Assembly: GCA_016290095.1 (NCBI GenBank)
Contig: JAEESU010000006.1
Span: 62,001-126,000, forward strand
Reading direction: 5' to 3'
Length of the DNA: 64,000 nt
From: Clostridia bacterium
Lineage (GTDB): Bacteria; Bacillota; Clostridia; TANB77; CAG-508
The notes beneath the pieces were generated by a model. The model saw nothing but the letters and a program-made list of their open reading frames with translations, was not told where the DNA came from and made no database searches. How positions within the stretch are numbered: position 1 is the first letter of the stretch; every line of letters begins with the position of its first letter. Shown here piece after piece: positions 10,923 through 21,317 of this stretch. The translations under genes were made by a program, and so were the position numbers.

Positions 10923-11109
10923 TAAATTTAAATATAAAATAAAAAACTACTATAAATTTATAGTAGTTTTTTATTTTGATGTGCATTTCTAAAAAACTTC
11001 TATGCACTATATCTATTTGACAAAGTTGACATAATGTGTTAAAATATTGTTTGAATGTGTGTACTAAAGATGGAGAATTCTTACGGAAATAGATATAGTG
11101 GAGGTAATG

Positions 11110-11616
11110 ATGTCTATAAATAAGAAGATTCTTATTTTAGTACTAATAGCTTTGTTTTTAATGATAGATATAGGATATGCAAAAAACTTAAATGAAGTTA
11201 GTGTAACGGGAACGTGTAATATAAAAGGAAAAATTGATATTCAATTTGCAAATCCATATATAGTAAATGCAGTTGGAGTAAATGAAGATGAAATTAAAGC
11301 AGAAGTATCATCAAGTGGTAATGAATTGAACGTAATTGTATCAAATTTGGCTTATCCAGGTGCGGGAGTTGAGTTTTCAACAAATATAATAAATATAGGT
11401 ACAGTTCCTGCCCAAATAGAATCTATTGAACCATATGGCTTATCTAATAATAATGCAATTAAAATAAACATATTAGATTCGTTTAATGACAAAGTATTAC
11501 AACCAAATGAAACATATAATATAAGATTTAGTGTAATATGGGATGAAAATTACAACCAAAGTGTAAATGAAAAAGTAGATTTTTCAATAGTATTAAACTA
11601 TATTCAAGCAAAATAG
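11110..11616 (+). CDS. Secreted hypothetical protein (beta-sandwich-like)
   Basis: RBS GGAGG, signal peptide, 170 aa, terminator follows. Confidence 0.55.
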   Translation: MSINKKILILVLIALFLMIDIGYAKNLNEVSVTGTCNIKGKIDIQFANPYIVNAVGVNEDEIKAEVSSSGNELNVIVSNLAYPGAGVEFSTNIINIGTVPAQIESIEPYGLSNNNAIKINILDSFNDKVLQPNETYNIRFSVIWDENYNQSVNEKVDFSIVLNYIQAK

Positions 11617-11743
11617 AATTAAAAGAAATACTCTTAATAAAGAGTATTTCTTTTTTTAAAATTATTGTTTTTGTGTTTACAATTGATTTTTAATTAGTAT
11701 ATAATTATATTGTTATAATTGTTTTAATTTTAAGGAGAGTAAA

Positions 11744-12367
11744 ATGGAAAAGAAAGAAAGTTTTCAAATTAAACTAATTCCTATATTAATAATTATTATA
11801 GTAATAATAATTGGAATAGTACTTTTGGTTAAGGTTAATCAAAAAGAAAAAGCAGATGAAATAGAAAAAAATAATGCAAGTACTATTGCTGGAAACGACT
11901 ATACAAATCCTACTTTTGTATCTGAAAGTGGAGCACAAGTTTTATTAAAGGAAAAGTTCTATGTAGCAATAGATTTATATAATTTATCTAGATATTATTT
12001 TAAAATATCTGAACAGCCAGTTAAAAATGAAAATCAATATGTTTATTTGATTGAAGACTATGAAGAAGTTTTAAAAGACAATTTTACTGATAAAATGATA
12101 AAAGATTTTGAAAAGAATGCAAATGGATTAGTAAAATATGACGATAAATATTGGAGCGGAGATAGCGATGATAAAGAATCAACGCTAGATTCAATAAAAG
12201 AGTTTAAAGATGTTAAAATTGAAGAAAATAGAATAGTTTCTACGGTTTGTACAATTCACTATAACGGTGATGATAAAAAGGAAAAAATAAAAGAAAATAA
12301 ATTTGTACTTGTAAAAGAAAATAATAATTGGTTAATTGATGAATTTCATTATTCAGATTTATATTAA
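11744..12367 (+). CDS. Membrane-anchored hypothetical protein
   Basis: RBS AAGGAGAG; N-terminal TM helix, soluble extracytoplasmic domain. Confidence 0.6.
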   Translation: MEKKESFQIKLIPILIIIIVIIIGIVLLVKVNQKEKADEIEKNNASTIAGNDYTNPTFVSESGAQVLLKEKFYVAIDLYNLSRYYFKISEQPVKNENQYVYLIEDYEEVLKDNFTDKMIKDFEKNANGLVKYDDKYWSGDSDDKESTLDSIKEFKDVKIEENRIVSTVCTIHYNGDDKKEKIKENKFVLVKENNNWLIDEFHYSDLY

Positions 12368-12386
12368 AACAGAGAGAAGAGTTTAA

Positions 12387-13166
12387 ATGGGGAAAAATAT
12401 TAAATTAAAAGGCGCTAAAAACATTCGAGATTTGGGAAAGATTAAAGCAGAAGATGGCATAATAAAAAATGGAAAAATACTTAGAGGAGATGCATTAGAT
12501 AAACTTACTCAAAAAGATGTTGAAATATTAATAAATAAATATAATTTAAAAAGTGTAATTGATTTAAGATCAACTCAAGAGAAAATGGAAAGACCAGATA
12601 TATACTGTCCGCAATTAGACTATATAGAAATTCCAATTTTTGATAGGAGAACGCCAGGAATTACACATGAAAAAGGTGTTAACAATGGGCAAAAGCATAT
12701 CAATATGGTAAATCTATATAAAGAAGTTTTGACAGGTGAATATTTAGAAAATGTTAGTAAAGTAATAAAAACTGTAATGGAAGTTGTAAAAGATGGAGCG
12801 GTTTTATATCATTGTTCAGTTGGAAAAGATAGAACAGGAATTATTACTGCAATACTATTAGCCATTTTAGGGGTTGATGGAGAAGATATTATTGAAGATT
12901 ATCTTTATACAAATAATGTATATGAGAAAAAAGCAGGTAGAGTGTATTGGTTAATTAGATTTTCAGATGGAGATAAAGCTGATGCAGAAAAAACTAAGAA
13001 TTTAATGCTTGCTAAGGAAGAATATATTGAAGCTGCTTTTGGACAAATAAATGAACAATGGGGAGATTTTAGCAATTTTGTGAAAAATGGATTGGGAATT
13101 GATGATGAAATGATAAATGAGTTCAGAAAAAATGTTGTTGATTTTGAGGAGGATAAAGATGAATAA
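12387..13166 (+). CDS. Tyrosine/dual-specificity protein phosphatase family
   Basis: HCSVGKDRTG P-loop (HCxxGxxR). Confidence 0.85.
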   Translation: MGKNIKLKGAKNIRDLGKIKAEDGIIKNGKILRGDALDKLTQKDVEILINKYNLKSVIDLRSTQEKMERPDIYCPQLDYIEIPIFDRRTPGITHEKGVNNGQKHINMVNLYKEVLTGEYLENVSKVIKTVMEVVKDGAVLYHCSVGKDRTGIITAILLAILGVDGEDIIEDYLYTNNVYEKKAGRVYWLIRFSDGDKADAEKTKNLMLAKEEYIEAAFGQINEQWGDFSNFVKNGLGIDDEMINEFRKNVVDFEEDKDE

Positions 13167-14481
13167 TGAAAATGGAAATAGTTTAATATCTTTTTTAATA
13201 GGGGTAATTGTTGCTGTAATAATAATGTCTATTTTAGGATATTTATTATATAACAATTATTTAAAAGTTGAAAAAGCAGAAAACTCTAATTTTGCAATTA
13301 AAAACAATGAGGAAAAAGATGAAAAAGAAGAAACAAATGAAAATATAGTTAAAACTAATAATATTGAAACCAAAAAACAAATTGTAAATAATGGTGGTTG
13401 TTTTGTAAAATATGGAGATGATTTATATTATTGGAAACTAAATAAAAATAGTAGAGAAAATTCAGCATTGTATGGAAATTATGCGGAGCTATTAGATGCT
13501 CAAAACGAATTAATAAAAAGAGATTCTTTGGGAAATGAAACGATAATTTATTCAGGCAAAGGTAGTGAAAATATTTATATTATTAATAATAGAATATATA
13601 CATCATGCATTAAGGAAAATTATTATCGCGATTCTTTATACAGAGAATTATATACTGTAACAATTAATGGAAAAGACAAAGTAGACTTAGGTGAAGGAAT
13701 ATATAGAGGAGTGATTGACAATTATCTAATATGTCAATCACCTAATAATGAAATATTAAAAATAGATATAAATACTAATAGTGCTGAAGTGATAAAATCA
13801 GGAGTTGGCTTTTTAGGAATAGTTAATAATAGAGTTTATTATATAGCAACATCTATTGGTAATACATATAAAAATCGATTAAATGCAGATACTGTAGAAA
13901 TCGGATATATAGAAAACGGTAAAGATAGTGGAATAATTGAAACAGTAGATAAAAGCGTGTTTGAAAACATAGATACATATGGTGAGCATTCAATGATAGT
14001 TGAAAACTTTTGGGCAAAAGATAATATGGCGTATTTCTATATTGCATATGTAGATGGATCAGCTGCAATAGAGCAAGAAAAAATAAAAGTTTCTATGGAT
14101 TTAGATTGCCAAAATATAAAAACAGAAAAATTGAATTTAATAGAAGGTGGAGGATTTAAAAATGATTATGAAAATCCTAATGAACCCCAAATAGTAAAAA
14201 ATTCAGAAGATGAAACTATAACATATAATAATAAAAAAATTATTTCTCTTAGTAAATTAGTTGCTGATTATGGTTTTGCTGATAAAACGACTGATACGTA
14301 TACAATATTAGATATCTATTCTTATGATATTACAGATAATGAAATTTACTTAGTAATTGATTACGGAGAATATTCGCAAGAAGCATCAATTGGATGGAGA
14401 GACGGATTTAATAGATTAAATACAATAGTATTAAGTTATGATTTTAAAACAGAGAGTATTACCGAATTGTATAAATATTAA
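13159..14481 (+). CDS. Membrane-anchored hypothetical protein, repeat/propeller-like ectodomain
   Basis: GAGGAGG RBS before ATG 13159; overlaps the preceding stop; N-terminal TM. Confidence 0.6.
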   Translation: MNNENGNSLISFLIGVIVAVIIMSILGYLLYNNYLKVEKAENSNFAIKNNEEKDEKEETNENIVKTNNIETKKQIVNNGGCFVKYGDDLYYWKLNKNSRENSALYGNYAELLDAQNELIKRDSLGNETIIYSGKGSENIYIINNRIYTSCIKENYYRDSLYRELYTVTINGKDKVDLGEGIYRGVIDNYLICQSPNNEILKIDINTNSAEVIKSGVGFLGIVNNRVYYIATSIGNTYKNRLNADTVEIGYIENGKDSGIIETVDKSVFENIDTYGEHSMIVENFWAKDNMAYFYIAYVDGSAAIEQEKIKVSMDLDCQNIKTEKLNLIEGGGFKNDYENPNEPQIVKNSEDETITYNNKKIISLSKLVADYGFADKTTDTYTILDIYSYDITDNEIYLVIDYGEYSQEASIGWRDGFNRLNTIVLSYDFKTESITELYKY

Positions 14482-14520
14482 AAATATATAGTCTAATATT
14501 TAAATGAAAAGGAGTGTTTT

Positions 14521-15591
14521 ATGGAAGAAGATAAAAAAAGAAAAACTAGTTTATTAAACTTTATACTAATATTTATAATTATAGTTTTATGTATTTTTAT
14601 ATTTGTTTTATGTTTTAAATTACATAATGCTTATAATAATATTTTAAATGAAAACGAAATAGAAGAAATTGATAACTCAAAAGAAGTTGATAGTGGAAAT
14701 ATTGAGTTAGATAAGGATTATTCATCAGTTTATGAAAAATATAGAGATGAAAAGATTTATTGGTTAATAAAAGACAAAAAGAGCGTAGAAGATAGATTTC
14801 CAAATGGTGCTAATGCAATTTCATATGTAGATGATGATTTTGAAAATGCAATTGAAAGTTATATTACAAATAATTATTATAAATTAGATTATAGTATATT
14901 AGATGGGAAAATAAGAATTCTATTTTTCCCAATTGCTGGACAAAGTATGGAAGAAATGTATCTTATAACAGATAAAGGTAGCATTTATGCAAATTATGAT
15001 GTTAATACTCATGAGCGTTTTGATTTTAAGAAAATAAAGGAATTTAATCAAGAAATAATAGATGTATGTGAAAATTCTGATGGGATAAATTTAGCAATTG
15101 CTGAATCACCTTTTTTCCTAATGACTGATGGTTCTCTTAAATCACTAAATGATATTGATTATGGTGAACTTAGTAGTGAATTTAAAAAAGCCAAATCTAT
15201 AAAAAAAGATTATATAGAATTAAAATACTTTTATTGTAAAAACAACACATTTATACATGTGACATTAGAAGACAATGAATTTAATGAAGAAACAAGAGAA
15301 TTTTGGTATTCTGGTTGTGATGAAAAAATTAAAGATATTGAGTTTTCTATTAATAAGGGCTTGTATAACAATGATATTGGAAAAATAGAAGATATTTATA
15401 TTTTAACAGAAAATAACAATGTATATGCATATCCTTTATCTTATACATATTCTTCAGATATTTATTACAAACTTTTTAAAATTGCATCAAACGTTAAGAA
15501 TATGGAATATCAAAATGATAGATTTGTAATTGTAACAAATGATGGGGAAGTAATTGATGGGGTTGAAGCATTATATGCAGATGGTTATTAA
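14521..15591 (+). CDS. Membrane-anchored hypothetical protein
   Basis: AAGGAG RBS, N-terminal TM segment. Confidence 0.6.
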   Translation: MEEDKKRKTSLLNFILIFIIIVLCIFIFVLCFKLHNAYNNILNENEIEEIDNSKEVDSGNIELDKDYSSVYEKYRDEKIYWLIKDKKSVEDRFPNGANAISYVDDDFENAIESYITNNYYKLDYSILDGKIRILFFPIAGQSMEEMYLITDKGSIYANYDVNTHERFDFKKIKEFNQEIIDVCENSDGINLAIAESPFFLMTDGSLKSLNDIDYGELSSEFKKAKSIKKDYIELKYFYCKNNTFIHVTLEDNEFNEETREFWYSGCDEKIKDIEFSINKGLYNNDIGKIEDIYILTENNNVYAYPLSYTYSSDIYYKLFKIASNVKNMEYQNDRFVIVTNDGEVIDGVEALYADGY

Positions 15592-15672
15592 TATATAAAG
15601 TGGAAAGCAGATAATCAGTATTGAGGATTGTCTGCTTTTATGATATATATAACAATATGGAGAGGTGATTTT

Positions 15673-16167
15673 ATGAAATTAAGAAGTTACCAGGAAAATG
15701 ATGCAAAAGAAATACTTAAATGGATAAAAACTGAAAGAGATTTTAGATTATGGAGTGCAGATAGATATGATAGTTATCCTGCGAAACCAGAAGATATAAA
15801 TAATAATTATAATAATTGCAAAAAAAATGGATTATTTTGTCCAATGACTTTAGTAGATGATGAAAAAGTTATAGGGCACCTCATATTAAGGCGACCTAAC
15901 AAAAATGAAAACACTATTAGATTAGGCTTTATTATTGTAGATGATGGTATGCGTGGAAAAGGTTATGGCAAAGAGATAATAAATCAAGCAATTAAATATG
16001 CAAAAGAAAACTTAAATGCAGGTGAAATAAATCTTGGAGTATTTGCAAATAACAATTCTGCAATATGGTGTTATAAAGCAGTTGGATTTGAAGAGGTCGG
16101 AATAGAGAAAAATGTATATAGTTTTCAGGGCGAAAATTGGGATTGTATTGAAATGAAATTAAAATAG
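15673..16167 (+). CDS. GNAT family N-acetyltransferase
   Basis: ATG 15673 with GGAGAGG; GMRGKGYGKEII acetyl-CoA motif. Confidence 0.85.
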   Translation: MKLRSYQENDAKEILKWIKTERDFRLWSADRYDSYPAKPEDINNNYNNCKKNGLFCPMTLVDDEKVIGHLILRRPNKNENTIRLGFIIVDDGMRGKGYGKEIINQAIKYAKENLNAGEINLGVFANNNSAIWCYKAVGFEEVGIEKNVYSFQGENWDCIEMKLK

Positions 16168-16174
16168 AGGTTTT

Positions 16175-17164
16175 ATGAGAAAATTAGATAATAGATTTAG
16201 AAAACTGGCAATTAATTATGATAATTTAAAAAAATATGGTTTTAACAATCAAAATGATATGTACATATATGAAGAAAATATTGAAAATGGTGAATTTAAA
16301 GTAGTTGTTGTAATTTCAGAAAAAGAGAAATATTCTAAATTAATTGAAATTGAAATGGATTCAGAATATGCTTTAGTTGACGTGGAATCAGCTACAGGGG
16401 ACTTTGTAGGGAACTTAAGAAATCAGTACGATAAAATAATAAATGACATTATAGAAAAATGTACTAATATAGAGAATTTTACATCAAAGCAAGCAAAGGA
16501 AATAATAGAATATATTAGAAAAAAGTATAAAGACGAGTTGGAATTTTTGTGGGATAAATATGACGACTGTGCTATTTGGCGTAATAAACAAAACAACAAA
16601 TGGTATGGAGTGTTAATGGCTATTCCAGAAAACAAGTTGATAGGTGATTCAGAGAAAATTGTAGAAGTAATAGATCTAAGATATTCTAAGGATGAAAGCT
16701 ATAAAATAATAGATAATGAAAAAATATTTCCAGGATATCATATGAACAAGAAAAGCTGGATAACAATTAAACTTGATGAAACTGTTCCAATAGAAGTGAT
16801 TATGGAATATATAGATAATAGTTACAATCTAAATATTGGAAATAAAACTGGTAAAACTCAAAGTGAACTTGCGAAAAAAGTATATGAATATTTAACAATA
16901 ATTCCAAGAGGTAAAGTAGTAACTTATAAACAAGTTGCTGAATATTTGGGAAATAAAGGGCTAGCAAGAGTAGTAGGAAACATTTTACATCAGAATCCAG
17001 ATGGAGATAAGTATCCATGCTATAAAGTACTTAATAGTAAAGGTGAACTAGCAAGTAATTTTGTTTTTGGAGGAAAGAATATTCAAAAAGAACGCCTTGA
17101 AAGAGATGGAATAGAAGTAATAAATGAAAAAGTTGATATGAAAAAATATCAATGGAAGGAATAA
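16175..17164 (+). CDS. MmcQ/YjbR-like domain fused to MGMT (methylated-DNA-cysteine methyltransferase) DNA-binding domain
   Basis: AIWRNKQNNKWYGVLMAIP (MmcQ/YjbR-like) then IPRGKVVTYKQVAEYLG...RVVGNILHQNP...PCYKV. Confidence 0.75.
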   Translation: MRKLDNRFRKLAINYDNLKKYGFNNQNDMYIYEENIENGEFKVVVVISEKEKYSKLIEIEMDSEYALVDVESATGDFVGNLRNQYDKIINDIIEKCTNIENFTSKQAKEIIEYIRKKYKDELEFLWDKYDDCAIWRNKQNNKWYGVLMAIPENKLIGDSEKIVEVIDLRYSKDESYKIIDNEKIFPGYHMNKKSWITIKLDETVPIEVIMEYIDNSYNLNIGNKTGKTQSELAKKVYEYLTIIPRGKVVTYKQVAEYLGNKGLARVVGNILHQNPDGDKYPCYKVLNSKGELASNFVFGGKNIQKERLERDGIEVINEKVDMKKYQWKE

Positions 17165-17166
17165 AA

Positions 17167-17967
17167 ATGGTCGATATAAATAAAGCTAAATTAGAATTTA
17201 AAAATTTTATGCAAAAATATAGTGAAGAGGATAGATTAAGTTTTAATCTAAAAGTAATACATACATATCATGTTGCTGAAAACGCAAGAGAAATTGCTAC
17301 CAAATTAAACTTAAGTGAAGAAGATATAAACTTAGCTGAACTTATTGGTTTATTACATGATATTGGAAGATTTGATGAATTAAAATTTACTGGTGGCATG
17401 GATAATGGTAGTTTCAATCATGGAATACATGGAGCAAAAATATTATTTGAAGAAGGATTAATAAGAAGTTTTGTAGAAGATAATAAATATGATGATATTA
17501 TAAAAAAATCAATAGAAAATCATAATAAACTATTTATAGAAGATGGATTAACTGATAAAGAATTACTACATGTAAAATTAATAAGAGATGCTGATAAACT
17601 TGATAATTACAGAGTAAAAAAAGAAGAAAAGGTAGAAGCAATTTTTCCAGGTCAGGTAAATTCTGCAGAAGAAATGGAAAATTCAAAGATTTCAGATAAG
17701 GTATATCAAACAATATTAGATAAAAAACTTGTAGATATAAGAGATAGAAAATATCCACTCGATTATTGGCTTTGTATTTTAGCATTTGCTTTTGATATGA
17801 ACTTTTCTTCGACATTTAAAATGATGAAAGAAAATGATTATATAAATGTTGTAATTGATAGATTTGATTATAAAGACAAAGATACAAAAAATAAAATAGA
17901 AATTATTAGAAAATTGATGAATGATTTTGTAGATGCAAAATCTAATAATGAAAATAAAGGAATTTAG
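17167..17967 (+). CDS. HD-domain phosphohydrolase
   Basis: HTYHVAENAREIA...GLLHDIGRFDEL; RBS GGAAGG. Confidence 0.85.
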   Translation: MVDINKAKLEFKNFMQKYSEEDRLSFNLKVIHTYHVAENAREIATKLNLSEEDINLAELIGLLHDIGRFDELKFTGGMDNGSFNHGIHGAKILFEEGLIRSFVEDNKYDDIIKKSIENHNKLFIEDGLTDKELLHVKLIRDADKLDNYRVKKEEKVEAIFPGQVNSAEEMENSKISDKVYQTILDKKLVDIRDRKYPLDYWLCILAFAFDMNFSSTFKMMKENDYINVVIDRFDYKDKDTKNKIEIIRKLMNDFVDAKSNNENKGI

Positions 17968-17969
17968 GT

Positions 17970-18761
17970 ATGGAAACTATAGAAAAAATATTTGGTGAAA
18001 TTTGGAAAACTCAATTAATAAAATCTTTAATAGTAATTATAGTTAGTTTACTATTGTATAAGTCTATAACATTTATTTTCAAAGGTAAAAAATCTGAAAA
18101 AATATTTGAAAGTAAAAAAGGAAATACTTATTTAAAAATGTTAAAAAGTATTATTAGATATATTTTCATTATAGTTACAGTATTAATTATTTTACAAATT
18201 AATGGTATAAATGTAGGCTCAATGCTTGCAGGCGTTGGAATATTAGGAGTTATAATAGGATTTGCAGTCCAAGATGCATTAAAAGATATTATTAAAGGAT
18301 TTGATATTATATCAGATTCATATTATCAAGTTGGAGATGTAATTAAATATGGAAATGTAGTAGGTAAAGTTTTAGTTATTGGAATTAAAACAACAAAGAT
18401 AGAAGATGTTAATACTAAGAATATTGTTTCTATTTCAAACAGAAATATTGATCAAGTAGAAGTTGTATCAAATATGATAAATATAAAAATACCAATGCCA
18501 TACGAAGTAAAAGTAGCCGATGCTGAAAAAGCGATAGATGATATAGTAAAATTGGTTAAAGAAAATGAAAATGTTGAAAAATGTGAATATAGAGGAGTTG
18601 ACGAGTTGGCTGATTCAAGTATTAATTATCAAATTAAAGTATACTGTAATCCTATTTTAAAAGTGCAAACTAGAAGAGATGCACTAAGATGTGTTTTAAT
18701 AGGATTAGATATGAATAATATACAGGTGCCATATAATCAACTTGATATACACAATAAATAA
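17970..18761 (+). CDS. MscS-family mechanosensitive ion channel
   Basis: GVGILGVIIGFAVQDALKDIIKGF TM3-like helix. Confidence 0.88.
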   Translation: METIEKIFGEIWKTQLIKSLIVIIVSLLLYKSITFIFKGKKSEKIFESKKGNTYLKMLKSIIRYIFIIVTVLIILQINGINVGSMLAGVGILGVIIGFAVQDALKDIIKGFDIISDSYYQVGDVIKYGNVVGKVLVIGIKTTKIEDVNTKNIVSISNRNIDQVEVVSNMINIKIPMPYEVKVADAEKAIDDIVKLVKENENVEKCEYRGVDELADSSINYQIKVYCNPILKVQTRRDALRCVLIGLDMNNIQVPYNQLDIHNK

Positions 18762-18775
18762 AGGAGGAAAATAAT

Positions 18776-19261
18776 ATGTTAAAGAAAAGAGAGGGTTACA
18801 TAGGTTGGGACTCATATTTTATGGGAGTTGCAATGCTTGCAGCACAAAGAAGCAAAGATCCCAATACGCAAGTAGGAGCTTGTATAGTAAGTAGAGACAA
18901 AAAAATATTATCAACAGGATATAACGGAGCACCTAATGGATATGATGATGAAAATATGCCATGGGATAGAGAAGGTGATTTCCTAAATACAAAATATGCA
19001 TATGTATGCCATGCAGAACTGAATGCAATATTGAATAATAAAGGTTCAGTATTAGAAGATGGAATAATATATGTTGACTTATTTCCTTGCAATGAATGTG
19101 CAAAAGCTATTATCCAATGTGGAATAAAAGAAGTTGTATATAAATCAGATAAATACAATGGTACAGATGGGAACATTGTTTCCAAGAAATTGTTTGATAC
19201 ATGTGGAGTGAAATATAGAAAATATGAGGAACAAAACAAACAAATTATATTAGATATATAA
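18776..19261 (+). CDS. dCMP deaminase / ComEB-like cytidine deaminase
   Basis: DPNTQVGACIV, CHAELNAIL, FPCNECAKAI zinc motifs. Confidence 0.9.
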   Translation: MLKKREGYIGWDSYFMGVAMLAAQRSKDPNTQVGACIVSRDKKILSTGYNGAPNGYDDENMPWDREGDFLNTKYAYVCHAELNAILNNKGSVLEDGIIYVDLFPCNECAKAIIQCGIKEVVYKSDKYNGTDGNIVSKKLFDTCGVKYRKYEEQNKQIILDI

Positions 19262-19263
19262 AA

Positions 19264-19300
19264 AGTGGTGCCATGCAGGTTTTGCATGGCACCATTTTTC
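19264..19300. terminator. Bidirectional intrinsic terminator
   Basis: GGTGCCATGCAGGTTTTGCATGGCACCATTTTT between convergent genes. Confidence 0.85.
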
Positions 19301-19304
19301 TTCA

Positions 19305-20060
19305 TCAGTTGATGATTCTTTGAATATAATCGCGTTGTACCCAGCCGTGTCTTTCTTGTTCTGTTCCGTAATTGAGTGCGATATAGTAGTGGTCATCAGT
19401 GGAATTTAAGACCTTTACGATAGTGTAGTAACTGAGTTCTTCTACCAGATTCCAGTTTGTATCATACATGGGAACCTTATCGCCAACAACCACATAGGAG
19501 GGCATGCCATCTTTAGTATATTGGCCAACATCCCATTTGTGGATGAAAGATGAACCAGCCGTGCCTTCTCTGCATTGTACACAGTAGAATTCATCGTTTT
19601 CGGAAATTACCAGCAGAACACGTCCAGATTGTTGACCGTTTTGCTTAGGAATGTATGAGTTCCACGGGTCAGTGTACATGTATGTGTATTTTGTGAGAAC
19701 AATCCATGCAGGGTCTTCTTTGATAAGCGAAGCTTGGACAAAACCATATGAGGCTTGAGAGTTTGTGATACCAATAGAAGCCAGGTCAACCATAAACCAT
19801 GTTTGGTATTCTCCAACGATACGGCAGTTTTGTCTGTTTTTCATTTTTCCGTATTCAGTTGCTCCTGTGGAAGGTGCAGAGCGTACGGTGAGTTGAGTAC
19901 AGATAACAGTTCCATAGCGTTCGAATGGGTAGAGATACATATCATACGGGTTCTCTTCTGCGTTTGCAGAAACAGGTGCTACTACAATAAGGCAAATTGC
20001 CAGCACTGCAACAGCAACCAGAGCAATGAGTGGGGCTTTTCCAAAAGTTTTCCGTTTCAT
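19305..20060 (-). CDS. Secreted SH3-like (bacterial SH3) repeat protein, paralogue 1, GC-rich islet
   Basis: ATG at 20060 with AGGAGG RBS, signal peptide MKRKTFGKAPLIALVAVAVLAICLIVVAPVSANA; ends IQRIIN. Confidence 0.7.
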   Translation of the reverse strand: MKRKTFGKAPLIALVAVAVLAICLIVVAPVSANAEENPYDMYLYPFERYGTVICTQLTVRSAPSTGATEYGKMKNRQNCRIVGEYQTWFMVDLASIGITNSQASYGFVQASLIKEDPAWIVLTKYTYMYTDPWNSYIPKQNGQQSGRVLLVISENDEFYCVQCREGTAGSSFIHKWDVGQYTKDGMPSYVVVGDKVPMYDTNWNLVEELSYYTIVKVLNSTDDHYYIALNYGTEQERHGWVQRDYIQRIIN

Positions 20061-20239
20061 CTTTGCTACCTCCTTTGTAGCTTCGTGTTGTAGTGGATTG
20101 GGAAACATAGATAAAAATATATTCAAACTTCCTTTTAGGAAGATTATTTTTACAAGAAATTATTCTCGAAAATTACTTAAAATAGCCAAGGCTACAAAAA
20201 TAATTATAACATATGTTAACATAAAAATCAAATAAAAGC

Positions 20240-20284
20240 TCATAAATAAAAAGTCGCCGCCGCACTTGGCATTAGTGCGGCGGC
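20240..20284 (-). terminator. Intrinsic terminator of the downstream SH3-like gene
   Basis: GCCGCCGCAC-N9-GTGCGGCGGC followed on minus strand by GACTTTTTATTT. Confidence 0.8.
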
Positions 20285-20292
20285 ATTGTCCT

Positions 20293-21036
20293 TCAATTGA
20301 TGATCCTCTGCAGCGACTGCTGAACAATCCAGCAAGAGAGTTCATCGTCAGTACCAGGGTTTGCTGTGATGTGGATGTATTCGCCAGCCGAACGGCCGTC
20401 AACATCAATAACAGTCAAGCCTGGAAGTTCTCCGATCTGGTTGCGAGAGTCGTCATATACGGGCGCGCCAATCGGCAATACGTACAGTTCATGACCTTCA
20501 GGAGAGTATGGCTTGACATGGTTTTTGACAAGGAAAGAAGTGCCTCCAAAATGATTCATGTACTGAACCGCATAGAACTCTTCATTCTCGTCAAGAATCA
20601 ATACCAAACCAGTTATGCTCCTAGCATTGTAGAACAGATTGTCATTGAACCACGTAGTGGAATACAGAGTTGTACGTCTTGCCAACATAATCCACGAGGG
20701 ATTTTCAATCATGTACATGTATGCGACAAAACCATACTCTGCATCGAATCCGTCGAAAATGCCAAGGTCAACAATATACCACTGATATCCGTCATTGTCA
20801 TAGATACCGAGAATCCGGCACATAGTTCCGGCTCCCAATGTGCCGATGGGTTCGCCTTCGTCAGAAGGGGTCGGCATAATGGGGGCTTCGAAACTGACCA
20901 CCATGCCAGAGGAGGGGATGTCGTAGTAGGAATCCTGATAGGGGTTGCCATTGTCAGCAAATGCCACTACGGTGCAACTGAGAGCCATCACGATGATGAC
21001 GACAATTGCGATGAATCGGGTGTAGAAGTTCTTCAT
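20293..21036 (-). CDS. Secreted SH3-like repeat protein, paralogue 2, GC-rich islet
   Basis: AGGAGG RBS, signal peptide; same layout as neighbour (CRI..YD/Y...QW; ends LQRIIN). Confidence 0.7.
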   Translation of the reverse strand: MKNFYTRFIAIVVIIVMALSCTVVAFADNGNPYQDSYYDIPSSGMVVSFEAPIMPTPSDEGEPIGTLGAGTMCRILGIYDNDGYQWYIVDLGIFDGFDAEYGFVAYMYMIENPSWIMLARRTTLYSTTWFNDNLFYNARSITGLVLILDENEEFYAVQYMNHFGGTSFLVKNHVKPYSPEGHELYVLPIGAPVYDDSRNQIGELPGLTVIDVDGRSAGEYIHITANPGTDDELSCWIVQQSLQRIIN

Positions 21037-21317
21037 GTTGATGCTACCTCCTTATCGTAGCAGGTCGTGCTCTTATAGAGCGGGTGATGTGAAACGAGAT
21101 ACCTATATATGATAAACTCCCAGAAGGGAGGAGATTTTAACTAACAAGATAGTGTATCTGTTAATTAAATATAATAGCGTAAGCTATCTTTAACATTATA
21201 CCACTATATTGTAAAAAAATCAATTTTTTTAAAAAAATATGTAAAAAATTATGTAAAATATATTTAGGAAAAATATTTTGTGATATAATATTAAAAGTAA
21301 AATTTAGGAGAAAAAAT

